This document shows, in pieces, positions 41,247-52,022 of a stretch of 64,000 nt of DNA. Both the position numbers and the translations under genes were made by a program. The stretch covers positions 139,931,927-139,995,926 of the forward strand of contig JALGPY010000002.1 in NCBI GenBank assembly GCA_023055425.1, read 5' to 3'. Each line of letters begins with the position of its first letter. Position 1 is the first letter of the stretch. The notes beneath the pieces are model-generated. The model was not told where the DNA came from. It did not search any database and was given only the letters and a program-made list of their open reading frames with translations. This stretch comes from Linanthus parryae (taxonomy: Eukaryota; Streptophyta; Magnoliopsida; Ericales; Polemoniaceae).

Positions 41247-43139
41247 ATGTTATCAAGTGTCTCCTTATTTCAATCATCCACATTTGTTGATAACCCTGTC
41301 TCCACCGATCCCGCTTATGAACTTTTCCCGGAGGAACCCTCCCCAAGTCTATCTGAGCTCTTACATGACAATCCTACATCACCGGAACCAACTCTCGAGG
41401 TAGCTTCTCCTTCTGACGGATCTTCGACCATATTGATTGAGCATGCTCATGATAATGAATTTTTAGACGAGCCGCAAATGGATAGTCCTAAGCCTCCTAT
41501 GGATAATCATGTTTCCCATCCAAATGAGGATGTGGAACTACGTCGATCAACCAGAGAAAAGGCAATTCCATCACGGTTCAGTGATTTTGTTACGAGTGCT
41601 ATTATTAAACAGTATGAGCCTCAATCATATAGAGAAGCAAAGTTTGATCCACGTTGGGTGAAGGAAATGGAGGATGAGTTTGATGCTTTAGCAAAAACCA
41701 AAACATGGGAACTTGTTTCGTTACCGTCCGGTAAGAAGACAGTTGGGTGCATATGGGTATATAAGATTAAGACACGTTCTGATGGTACTCTTCAGAGATA
41801 TAAAGCTCGCTTGGTGGCTAGAGGCTTCACACAGAGATATGGTATCGACTATGAAGAGATTTTTTCTCCAGTGGCCCGGCTCACCACAGTACGCACTCTG
41901 ATAGCCGTAACTCCTCAGAGGCGTAGGACTTTATTTCAGATGGATGTTAAGAATGCATTTCTTAACGGTGATATCACAGAGGAGGTGTACATGCAGCCAC
42001 AACCTGGTCTTGAGGTTCCCAGATCACAGGTATGTCGCCTTCGTCGAGCTCTCTATGGACTTAAGCCAGCCCCACAGGCTTGGTTTGATAAGTTTTGTTC
42101 TACGGTTCTCCAGCTTGGCTTCTCTTCTAGTTCATATGACTCTGCTCTGTTCATCCGTCATACGGATCGTGGAATTGCTCTTCTGTTGATCTATGTTGAT
42201 GACATGATAATAACAAGAGATGATTGTGTTGGTATCACAGAACTAAAAGAGTCCCTTAACCGTCATTTTGAGATGAAAGACTTGGGGCCTCGCAGTTAAT
42301 TCTTGGGACTTGAGGTTGCTTCTGATGGTAGTGGATATTCTCTCTCTCAAGCCAAGTATGCCTCAGATGTTATTGCTCGTGCAGGACTGAATGATTTGAA
42401 GGTTACCTCTACCCCGTTGGAGCCCAACCTGAGGCTGACCCCTTGGAGGGTAAAGTGCTATCTGATCCTACTCGATATCGACAGCTCGTAGGTAGCCTTG
42501 TCTACCGTACAGTTACTCGTCCCGATATAGCATATGTTGTTCACCAGGTCAGTAAATTTCTAACTGCTCCGTGCTCGACTCATTACACTGCTGTTCTTCG
42601 GATTCTCCGGTATGTGAAGGGTACTATGTTTCGTGGTCTCCATTTTTCTGCTGAGTCGACTCCCATCCTACATGGGTTCTCTGATGCAAATTGGGATGGC
42701 GATCCAACTGACAGACGATCTGCCAATGGATATAGTTTCTTCTTGGGCGATTCACTGATCTCTTGGTGCAGCAAGAAGCAAACTGTAGTTGCTCGGTAAA
42801 GCACAGAAGCCGAATATCGTGCCATGGCTGATGCCACGCAATAGCTCATTTGGCTTCGATGATTACTAGCTGATATGGGAATGCCACAGCCCTCTGCTAC
42901 TACATTATGTTGCGACAGCCGCAGTGCTATCCAGATTGCACACAATGATGTTTTCATGCGAGGACGAAACACCTTAAGATAGACTGCCACTTTACTCGCC
43001 ATCATCTCTGTGCTGGCACAGTTCATCTGTAAAACGTCAAATCGGCGAATCAAACTGCAGACATTCACACAAAGTCTCATCCGCTTGGACGTTTTCGTGA
43101 CTTGGTATCCAAACTTCCACTTATCACGACAGCTTCAGT
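41247..43139 (+). pseudogene. copia reverse transcriptase and RNase H, broken
   Basis: A 350-codon frame covers an acidic linker and the RT: CIWVYKIKTRSDG, RLVARGFTQRYGIDY, QMDVKNAFLNGD, RALYGLKPAPQAWF and the intact catalytic YVDDMIITR. It stops at 42297-42299. FLGLEVASDGSGY continues in frame to 42491, then a frameshift leads to YRQLVGSLVYRTVTRPDIAY and the RNase H start GFSDANWDGDPTDRRS and SWCSKKQTVVAR, stopping at 42797-42799. The remainder (STEAEYRAMADA, CCDSRSAIQIAHN) has several stops to about 43139. Confidence 0.87.
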
Positions 43140-43169
43140 TTGAGGTGGGGGGAGGGGGGGGGGGGGGGC
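43140..43169 (+). promoter_or_regulatory. polypurine tract with an expanded G-run
   Basis: The stretch tgaggtggggggagg followed by a long G-run directly precedes the 3' LTR. It is the plus-strand primer site, unusually G-rich, and may have expanded after insertion. Confidence 0.75.
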
Positions 43170-43323
43170 TGGTATGATATGTAGAATGCTTGTTTTGTAA
43201 TTACGTAAGAATATAAGGAGCTAGGTCAGTATTTATACTTTTTTTGTATAGCTTATATGTAGGCCTCAGTACAACTTTTGACTTTGACGAATACAGATTA
43301 TCCTTCCATCAATAATCTCATCA
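43170..43323 (+). repeat. 3' LTR of the complete copia element
   Basis: It begins tggtatgatatg (tgttatg in the 5' copy) and ends aatctcatca, followed by TSD taaac at 43324-43328. Confidence 0.95.
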
Positions 43324-43328
43324 TAAAC

Positions 43329-44010
43329 GAACTAGCTGGTAGGCCTGTTCAGTTTTGATACTTTACGGAAAACCTGACGATAAGTAGACTGAAGCTCGGC
43401 TCGTTCACAATATGATCTCAAAACAAAATAGCCACATTCTTTTTACAGAGAAGCTCTCAAATCATTTCCAAGAGAACTAAAAGTTGATGCAAGTCACTAT
43501 ATAACATGATAAGCCTAGAATAATTACTAAATAGATAACACAAGCAATTAATTTTGAATGTAAATTCTTCATATAGAAAAAGAATAATAAATAATAATTG
43601 AAATATTACACTAAATAATCGAATATATAACTATTTAATGTTTACAAGTCCCTATATTGTAATACACTAGAGCTTATGAACATAATATTTTAATGGTTTG
43701 TCTAGACTCTTTTAACATAGTGTAAATGTAGTCTCTATCTCGCGACTCTTAATGCCCGTGAACTGAATTAAACTTTGACTGAATTTTAGCCGAGCCAGAT
43801 GGCTCACGAGCGCTCTCAAATGGCATATTTAGTTTATAGCCGTAGCCATGGCCAAAGAGCGAAGGCAATAGCTAAGAAAGATTTGAAAGCATCTTTTTAT
43901 GTATGAAGCAACTTCAAAAGCAGCACAAAAATGACATGGAAAACGTGCAAAAAATAAAGACCTAATCTGAGAACCTAGCAATAGTGACAGGTAATGGTCT
44001 CAAAATCAAT
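43329..44010. other. intergenic DNA, no gene seen
   Basis: AT-rich; only short chance ORFs. No paired repeats identified. Confidence 0.5.
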
Positions 44011-44012
44011 TA

Positions 44013-44271
44013 CCAGTCCGTTCCAGCTCTTTCTTCCCATTTGACTTTTTTGACTCGTATTTGAGTCACTTTGACCGGGTGATTTGAATAGCAAAATAAT
44101 ACGATTTTTTTGATATTTTTTTCACCATATTATAGAGCACTTTTTACACTAGAACACCATGAAAAAATTATCAAAAAATTACATCGATTTGCTATTCAAA
44201 TTACCGGGTCAAAGTGACCCAGTGAATAGTGACAAAAGTCAAATTGGGAAGAAAGAGCTGGGACAGAGTGG
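44013..44271. mobile_element. Stowaway-type MITE, 259 bp, TSD TA
   Basis: Ends ccagtccgttccagctctttcttccc and its inverted counterpart gggaagaaagagctgggacagagtgg are flanked by TA at 44011-44012 and 44272-44273. The interior (tttgaccgggtgatttg...tagcaaaa) is the same as in the 32242 copy, so they are one family. Confidence 0.88.
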
Positions 44272-44333
44272 TAACATCCACAAGTGAGCAAAGTGAATCA
44301 AACTTACTGCAATTATGTGTACTCTGATCATTA

Positions 44334-44575
44334 CTCCCTCCGTCCCAGCACGTTGTTCGAAAGTTATTATCCACCAATCACTTTGATCTGATGGTTTAGT
44401 TAGTAAAATGATAAAATAAGTTTGTAATTTTTTTACGGTTATTCTACAACACCATGAAAAGATTACCAAATTCTAACATCGTGCTGGTAACCAAATCACC
44501 TGGTCAAATTGATTCGGAAAAATAAATTTTGACTCGGAAAAATAAATTTTGAAGAACCAGCTGGGACGGAGGGAA
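44334..44575. mobile_element. Stowaway-type MITE, 242 bp, TSD TA
   Basis: It starts ctccctccgtcccag, the canonical Stowaway end, and finishes ctgggacggaggga, with TA at 44332-44333 and 44576-44577. An 18-bp phrase (ctcggaaaaataaatttt-like) is duplicated near its right end. Confidence 0.9.
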
Positions 44576-44804
44576 TATCTTGAAAGTGGATAATCTTAGA
44601 TATTTATAATCTTAGATAATTGGTTGTATTTAATGGTAGAGTTTGGTGTAACAGTGTCATACATCATATAAATACACAAATAAACTTGTTATGGAATTTG
44701 TTAGATATTACAAATAATCTTATTAATATATATAGTTTTCACAAAAATCTAAAAACGAGAAATTTGGTTGCGTAATAAATATCATTCGTGTGTCAACTCG
44801 ATTA

Positions 44805-45061
44805 CTTGGTCTGTTTCTTCTCTTTTTTCCAGTTTTAACTTTTTTATCCGTATGCATGTCAATTTGACCTGGTGATTTGGACAGCAAAACGATACAATTT
44901 TTCGACAATTTTTCATGGTGTTAATAGAGTATAATTTACTGTACAACACCATGAATATTTACCAAAAATATATCGTATTACTAATCAAATTATCGGGTCA
45001 AAGTGACCTGATTAATAGTAGTAAAACTCAAAAATTGAAGAAAGAGAAGAAACAGAGGAAG
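44805..45061. mobile_element. Stowaway-type MITE, 257 bp, TSD TA
   Basis: It starts cttggtctgtttcttctc and ends gagaagaaacagaggaag, with TA at 44803-44804 and 45062-45063. The interior matches the 32242 and 44013 copies. Confidence 0.87.
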
Positions 45062-45248
45062 TACTTAATAGCTTCACAAAACCATTAATGTTTAATGTGG
45101 TGACTTGGAAACTTTACCCTCCCCCAGAAAAGACATTACTTGCATGTATTGGTGTGTTTAATTATGTGTGTTTTACTGGAGGTCTTCTCATCCAAATTCG
45201 ATTCGACAAAGTGAGAGCAAGAGATATTTTAGATGCCTAAGTGCGCCT

Positions 45249-45467
45249 ACACGCGCAAGTGCCACGTCGCCAAAGTGCCTAAGTGCGTCTACAAAAGCGT
45301 CACATTGCGCCTTGCGCGCGCGCGTGTGCGAGTTGTAGAGGATAACCAGTCTATATGGTAACTCAATTAAATACTATTAATGGGTTTTCATATATAAGTG
45401 CACAATAACTCCATTTTTCAAGATGTGGGACAAATTATTTCAAATTTTTTACAAGCTATCTTCAACA
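45249..45467 (-). repeat. 3' LTR remnant of element B
   Basis: On the - strand it starts tgttgaagatag. It matches 51792-52022 throughout, apart from an 11-bp indel. It contains an alternating gcgcgcgcgcgtgtgcg stretch near 45314-45330 and a TATA-like tatatg. A purine-rich tract (aagtgaggga, - strand) adjoins it at 45468-45478. Confidence 0.8.
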
Positions 45468-46009
45468 ATCCCTCACTTAGCTTGTAAATTCCAGTTCAAT
45501 CGTGACAGATTTATGTATACAAGAAGGTGTCACTTGACTTAAACCCCAATTAGTGTAAATACTTCAAACTTCTAAAAAGAGTATTTGGTGTCCGCAGATT
45601 AAACCAAAACTCTGTAATTGGAAGCGGAAGTATCACACACATAAATCTATCCAGTTCCAGTGAGTAATTCACAATATTTTGGAACCTTAAGCAATGTGCT
45701 CGATCCTGGATTCATAAACATTTACAAAAGTAAACCTCTAAACTTTTGTTAGAAGCGGCTAAACTTCTCATGTTTATATAGGTGAAGTTTCATCTTCTTG
45801 GTATCTATGTTACCTTGAAGATATGAACTTCATCAAGAGTCTTAACTCACCCTCGTAAACTTTACACAGATCATCCTAGAATGGGTACGTAAATTATCAG
45901 TGTTTTCCCGACCATAATGCAACTTCTTTTTACCCATTTAACCTTTTTTAGCAGTTACGCATAAGGTTGGGTTCTCGCTACATCTGATCGTAAGGTTTTA
46001 ATCCCATTC

Positions 46010-47480
46010 CACTGGATGTTTTCCTTACTAAGTCTCTGCAAAGACCCTAAGTAAACGGATCAGCCAAGTTTTGCTTGACCGAACATAAACTATGGTAATA
46101 ATACCATCACAGATTAATCATCTTACATATTCATGTCGGAAGGTAATATGTCTAGATTTTCCATTATAAACTTTGTTATATGTTCTAGACATTGTAGCTT
46201 GATTATCGCAAAACAAAGAAATAGACGACATCGGTTGTGGCCACAACTTTATATCCAATAGCAAATTTATCAGTCATTCTGCTTCTTTGCCTGCAGCCGC
46301 TAAGGCTATAAATTCTGACTCTATCGTTGAATGAGAGATACATGTCTGTTTCTTGGAACCCCAAGAGACTGCTCCTCCTCAAATCATAAAGATCCAGCCA
46401 GACGTTGCCTTATTGTCACCCGCGCCAGTTATCCAACTAACATCTGTGTAACCCTCTAATACCGCTGGGAATTTATTATTAAATAATCCCAAGTTGGAAG
46501 TCCATTTGAGAAAACCGAGAATTCTACCAACAACTTTCCAATGCATGTCACTAGGATTACATGTGTATCTAGCGAGTTTACAAACTGCGAAGGAAATATC
46601 AGGTCGAGTTCAATGAATTGCATACATCAAACTCCCAATAACACTAGCATACTCTAATTGAGCAACCGTTCTGCCATCATTTTCAGTTAATTTTATCGAA
46701 GAATCATAAGGTGAGTTAGCTTCTTTAAATCCCAAATGTTTGAATTTAAGAAGCAACTTCTTTATGTAATGAGATTGACATAAAGTGTAACCCCTACTAT
46801 GTTTCTTCACTTTGACACCTAAGATAATATCAACCTCATTAAGATCCTTCATCTTAAGTTGGGAGGTCAAATACTTCTTAGTTTCCGAAATCCCTTCGAT
46901 GTTAGTCCCAAAAATAAGCATATCGTCCACATATAGACAAGTAATAACATCATAACGATCCGTAAAGTTCGAATATATGTATTTTTCCGCATGGTTATGC
47001 TTAAATCCATGGGATATAATCACAACATAGAACTTTTCATGCAATTGTTTTAGTGCCTTATTTAACCCATACAAGGACTTAACAAGTTTGCAAACCTTCT
47101 TTTCGTTATTTGGCATCACAAATCCTTCCGGTTGTTCCATATATACTTCTTCATCTAATTTATCATTTAGGAAGACGGTTTTAACATCCATTTGGTGTAC
47201 ATGCAAATTAAAAATGGAGGCAAGTGCCATCAACACTCTAATGGATGTTATTCTAGCCACGGGTGCATAGGTATCGAAATAATCAATACCCCGTTTCTGC
47301 TTGAAACATTTTGCTACCAATCTAGCCTTAAAGGTTTGTAGTGACCCATCAGAATTATACTTTCCCCTAAACACCCATTTTCACCCAGTAGGTTTTGAAC
47401 CCAGAGGAAAATCGACTAATGTTCAAGTATAATCTGATAATATCAAGTCCATTTCGTCGTTTATAGCCTCTTTCCAAAAA
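46010..47480 (-). pseudogene. copia reverse transcriptase and RNase H (element B), broken
   Basis: The RT frame 47374-46610 shows KARLVAKCFKQKRGIDYFDTYAPVARI, HQMDVKTVFLND, EQPEGFVMP, KSLYGLN and the intact catalytic box LYVDDMLIFG. A stop at 46610-46612 lies just before TRPDISFAV. The RNase H continues below 46610 (GYTDVSWITG, KKQTCISHSTIESEFIAL, FCDNQAT) with two or three more stops, to about 46010. The G in the usual VAKGF is Cys. Confidence 0.82.
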
Positions 47481-49990
47481 CATGAATCTCTAGAAGCCAT
47501 AGCTTCAGAGAATGTTTTTGGATAATCTTCCGTATCGACTAAAATAGGAATTTTCTTCAGGACAGTTGCTCTATCTCCTTCTATAAGAAAGTCTAGAGAA
47601 TCTGGTGACACAAAATCAGGGCCCAATCCTTTTTCCTTCCGTTCCCTTTGACTTCTCTGAGGAAGTTCAATATCATCGGAAGCCTTTCTCTTATTTCCAA
47701 GAGATAGGTCAGGATTCATTGTTGGAGTAGGTTTTGACGAGTTGGAATCATCGATAAATTTATTTTCAATAAATTCTACGTCCCTTGATTCCACTATCAC
47801 ATTGGATTCTAATAACCTACATGCCTTTGAGTTTTCGGCATATCCAACAAACACGCTCTTGAGAGCTCTTGGCCCTAATTTTGTTCTCTTAGGGTCTGTA
47901 ACGCGATAAAAGGCCATGCATCCCCATACCCTAAGGTACTTCAAGTATGGTTTTCTGCCTTTCCATACTTCGTAAGGTGAAACTTTTGATTTCCGTGAAT
48001 GAATTCTATTATGCAAATATCATGCGGTAAGTAACGCTTCACCCCACAAAGAGGATTTTAATTTCGCGTTCAAGAGCATAGAATTGGCCATATCTACTAG
48101 CTTCCTATTCTTCCTCTCTGCTAAACTATTTTGTTGTGGTGTGTATGGTGTGTTGGGTTTTGACGTAGGTAACGCAGCGGAATAACAAAATTAATCCTAC
48201 TCAAAGCCCACCAAGGATCACAGGAAGAGACATCATAACATGATTAAGGACATAGAAGATGTGTACCTTTTGATTTGTGAGATCACACGAAGAATGATGT
48301 CCTCGTCTCTACGGTTGATCCACGTCTAGAGGTGAGATCTAGATTCTTCCTTCAATCAAGTGCTAGCTTGAACCTTGGAGGAAGAGGGATGAAGATCAAA
48401 GCAACCAAGCAACAAGGCAACGAAGGAGGGGCGGCCTCCCTTCGTGCCGTCGGGTAAGGGGGCGGACGGGGCTAGGGTTTCGGCCCTAGCTCTTGTCTTG
48501 CTCTCTCTTTTGCTCTCTCCCACTCTTTGTGTGTTATGACTAATAACTCATCTAGTGGGAAGGAAGCTAGAGCCTCCTTTATATACTCCAACAACTCCTT
48601 GTTGTTTCCATAAAAGAGTTTTCTTGTTCTAGTAGGACTAGAACTATTCCCTTCCTTGCAAATTAGTCCTACTAAGTTTGCAAGGTGTTGCACAATGATC
48701 CTTCTATTAATTAATCCATATTAATTAATCCCAAATCTAGCTCTACTCTATTTGACGTGTGACCCCATAGGTTTCTATATAGTTGGTAGTAACTATTACT
48801 AACATTGAGCGGTGTCTAGCAACACATCCATGCAACCCAACCAATAGAAATAGTCAGTGATCCCGACAAACCTTTGTGCCCAATATGTCATATTGCATTA
48901 TCCCTTTGTCTCCATATCCGGATTGGACACGAGACATAAATAGTCACACTCGTATATCCAATCCATAGTTCCTCGATCCTGGGAATATGCTTATACTTGC
49001 AGATAACATTAATATCTCCATATTAATTTATCTGAGTCTGGCCAGACATTCAATAAGCCTCATCCCTCGAGTGGCCGTGGATATTTACCCCTATTATGTA
49101 GGAGGGACAAATCCTATCTACATCACTACGATCTCTAAGCTTGCTTCCTATCACGCCCGATAGCCACCTTTATGATTACCCAGTTACGGTGTAACGTTTG
49201 ATAACATCAAAGCGCAATATTTCACAACTAGAGTATCTAGTGACTTCAAGTCTAAGGATTGCAATAATATTAGCACTACGAAAAGCGATTGTGACTTCAC
49301 ATAATCTAATGTATCCTTTTCGTCGTGGGTCAATCCAGTATGCCATTACTCCTAATGCATACCCATGTGTTAGACTTGATATCTCCATATCAATCTACCC
49401 ACATACTAGTCTATATTTGATTGTCCTATTAACCAATATAATGGACTAGGGACATTTAAGATAAATAACACAATTTATCTAAGGACTTCATTATATTAAA
49501 TATCGCCATAAATAATAAATGAATATTCTAGCCAAAACATTGTTCATACTAAATCTACGATTGCCTCTAGGGCATCTATTCCAACATGGTGCACTAGTTT
49601 GATGTACAATACCATGCTCTTCACAAAACGCTGAAAACTCATGAGGAAAATATTCACCACCTCTATCGCTACGGAGAGTTTTAATTTTTCATTCCATGAG
49701 ATTCTCAACTTCAGCCTTGTAACACTTAAATTTTTCAAAGGCCTCATCCTTAGTTTTCATCAAATAAACATAGGTATATCTATAACAATAATCAATAAAT
49801 TTTATGAAATACCTATTACCACCTCTAGTAAGTATGCCATTTAATTCAAAAATATCAGAATGCACACGTTCTAGGAGTTGGGATTTTCTTTCCACACTTG
49901 GGAAAGATTTTTTAGTCATTTACGCTTGTATGCAAATTTCACATTTTGAGTCGTGATTACTAGTGCAAGATATCAAACCATCTTTTCGCA
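47423..49990 (-). pseudogene. copia integrase (element B), split by a solo LTR
   Basis: The N-terminal part (49919-49592) carries VHSDIFELNG, the first catalytic Asp, and LRSDRGGEYF, the second, though a stop near 49695 interrupts it. The sequence breaks at APY within the solo LTR at 48151-49586. It resumes below 48150 with TPQQNSLAERKNR, which contains the catalytic Glu, then HNRIHSRKSKVSPYEVW and VWGCMAFYRV. An internal stop near 48015 splits this part. The C-terminal linker (RDVEFIENKF, acidic) runs to 47423. Confidence 0.82.
48151..49586 (-). mobile_element. solo LTR of the element A/C copia family, 1436 bp, TSD tggtg
   Basis: On the + strand it begins tgttgggttttgac and ends ctattccaaca. 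On the - strand it therefore starts tgttggaatagatgccctagaggcaat like the LTRs of A, C and 63826. A perfect target-site duplication tggtg lies at 48146-48150 and 49587-49591. No internal element sequence is present, so it arose by LTR-LTR recombination. Confidence 0.95.
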
Positions 49991-50074
49991 TGAATTACAA
50001 CGATCTAAAATTTAATTGCGCCAAACGAGAAGGTTATAAAGAAATAGAGTCAATCATGTAGATAGAACTAGAAT

Positions 50075-50488
50075 TTATTTCATTAATATAAACATCCCAT
50101 TACAAGCATAGCCCTTTCCAACAAACATGCCCGCCTTAGATAAAATTACATTGTCAGCCTCAATCACAGCCTTAAAGCCGTTCTTATAAAGAAGATTAGC
50201 CGACACCGAATTCTTCTTAATTTCAAGAACATAGAGAACATTCTGCAGGGTCAACTTCTTCCCGGAAGTGAATTGGATTTGGATATTCCCCTTTCCGAGA
50301 ACCTTGGTTGCATTGTGATTTCCCATAAGAACTTCACGTTCGTTGGGAGTCTCTTCATAATGCACAAAAAGCAACCTGTTGTTACAAACTTGGACAGTAG
50401 CACCAGAGTCATACCACCAATAATGAGAAGCATCTTCAGACGCCATGTTCAACTCCATAATCATGCCAATATGCATGTCGGAAACCAT
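50075..50488 (-). pseudogene. copia aspartic protease region (element B)
   Basis: An open stretch of 137 codons contains HYWWYDSGATVQVCNN, with the catalytic D-S-G intact, then VLMGNHNATKVLGKGNIQIQF and LTLQNVLYV. It connects upstream to gag and downstream to the pre-integrase region, but stops at 50075. Protease releases the mature proteins. Confidence 0.8.
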
Positions 50489-50499
50489 GGAGACTAATT

Positions 50500-51352
50500 C
50501 AAAAACTGAACTCTCAATGACATTAGCCTCTTTGGAATTTCCGTTAGGCTTGTCTTTGGAATTCCCATTCTGAACCTTAGGGTTATTCCTTTTTGATGTG
50601 TCACTTCTTGCCGCAATTGTAACATTTCATATTCTTCTTGTTCTTCTTGGCAGCACCGTTTGGATTGGAACCGGTTTCATCGAACTTCCTTTTCTTTCCC
50701 GCTCTACCTTGGTTATCCACGAAAATCACTTTAGACTAGAAGGACCCGCCAGGTTTCTTTTCCGGATTCGAGTTTCTTCTTCGATTCGGAGATGTTTCTG
50801 AAGTTGCTCAAGGTTGAATTGTTCTGTTGTGTGAAGAAGTTCCTTCATGTATTTATGCCAACTTTCAGGAAGTTTGGCAGTAATAGCCCCCACTAACAAC
50901 TCATCAGAAACAACAATCTTGAGATCTCAAAGTTTATTACCGAGGATTTGGAATTCGTAAACCTGATCGAGAATGGGAGAACTATCATCCATAGTAAAAA
51001 AAAGAAAATTAATAAGAAACTTATCTGATCCTTGCTTTTCAGCCTTGTATTTGTTCTCCAACGTCTTCCAGATTTTGCTTGGTGACTTCTCTGATGTGAA
51101 TAGATCGTATAAACGATCCGACAATGTGTTGAGAATGTGCCCTCTGCAAACCAGTTCATCCTCCTCCCTCTTCTTACGCTGTGCTTTTAATTCGTCAGTG
51201 TAGTCGTCCTTCGGTTCTGGTATTGGCTGCAAATTTTCGTCCAGAACGTATGCCACCTTCAATGCAGTGAGTAGAAACATCAACTTGTCTTGCCAACGGG
51301 TGAAATTGGTGCCATCAAACCGGTCGAGTTTGACGAAGTCTTGGTTCATCAT
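50500..51352 (-). pseudogene. copia gag (element B), frameshifted
   Basis: MMNQDFVKLDRFDGTNFTRWQDKL begins at 51352, typical of a copia gag. It stays open to 50927 (GHILNTLSDRLYDLF, KIWKTLENKY, KFLINFLFFTMDD). The continuation (LVGAITAKLPESW, EEETRIRKR) lies in other frames with stops. A zinc knuckle C-Y-N-C-G-K-K appears near 50610-50640 with a stop codon where Gly is usual. Confidence 0.82.
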
Positions 51353-51791
51353 CTTGAAAGTTGCAGTCTTTCATCCAGTCTCCATTTTTATACGATTTAT
51401 CCCTTAAAATTGTTACGTCGAGTATAATGGATGATGGAAGAAAACAGGACTTGAGGCACGATGAACGTTTTCTTTAAGGGATAAATCGCCCCCACTATGC
51501 TGTCGGGTACTGGCGATTCCCCTCTAGGATACAACAAGTCGCGTCGGTTCTACAGCCAGCAATCTGCAGAAGATCCGTAGAATTCTCTGTGAAACTGTGA
51601 TTAAAACTGATATGAAATTTGCTGGGTGTTTGGCTTATATATAGTACACAAAATATCATTTATGAAAGGGTGTGTCTGTTTATAACAGTTGTGACTGTTT
51701 GTAACAACACATCCCTTCACCAACCGAAAAATAACTTCCATAACCGCCAGCAAAATAAAAACATAAAATAGTTATTACTTAAACACATGCC
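51353..51791 (-). other. leader of element B and probable inner part of its 5' LTR
   Basis: Non-coding. A TATA-like tatatat at about 51637-51643 and the sequence up to 51792 suggest that the 5' LTR extends leftwards to about 51600. No copy exists at the other end to confirm it. No tRNA-Met primer site of the usual wording was seen. Confidence 0.4.
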
Positions 51792-52022
51792 ACACGCGCA
51801 CGTGCCACGTCGCCAAAGTGCCTAAGTGCGCCTACAAAAGCGCCACTAAAGCGCCACATTGCGCCTTGCTCACGCGCGTGTGCGAGTTGTAGAGTATAAC
51901 CACTCTATATGGTAACTCAATTAAATACCATTAATGGGTTTCCATATATAAAGTGCCCAATAACTCCATTTTCCAAGATGTGGGAAAAATTAATTCAATT
52001 ATTTTACAATCTATCTTTAACA
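51792..52022 (-). repeat. 5' LTR (matched part) of element B
   Basis: It repeats 45249-45467 and ends at ...tctttaaca on the + strand. It contains the phrase cacgtgccacgtcgccaaagtgcctaag shared by both copies, and an extra gccactaaagc missing from the left copy. Confidence 0.8.

Larger units (their letters stand above)
38088..43323 (+). mobile_element. structurally complete Ty1/copia retrotransposon with short LTRs
   Basis: 154-bp LTRs flank a 4.9-kb body, with a perfect target-site duplication taaac (38083-38087 and 43324-43328). PBS and PPT are present, and gag, protease, integrase, RT and RNase H follow in copia order. The LTRs differ at five positions by eye (about 3%), suggesting insertion on the scale of 1-2 million years under usual plant rates. 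The coding region has frameshifts, stops and changed catalytic residues. Very short LTRs distinguish it from the A/C family and from element B. Confidence 0.95.
45249..52022 (-). mobile_element. Ty1/copia retrotransposon B, interrupted by a solo LTR
   Basis: Read on the - strand: LTR (52022 downward), leader, gag from 51352, zinc knuckle, protease, integrase, RT, RNase H and LTR remnant (45467-45249). The terminal direct repeats are about 80-90% alike by eye. A solo LTR of the A/C family splits the integrase at 48151-49586. The left repeat is shorter than the true LTR probably is, so the 3' end is truncated. No TSD could be paired. Confidence 0.85.

Noticed and set aside
48472..48693. 73-codon ORF on the - strand
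   Set aside because: Lies wholly inside the solo LTR and is not preserved in the other LTR copies.
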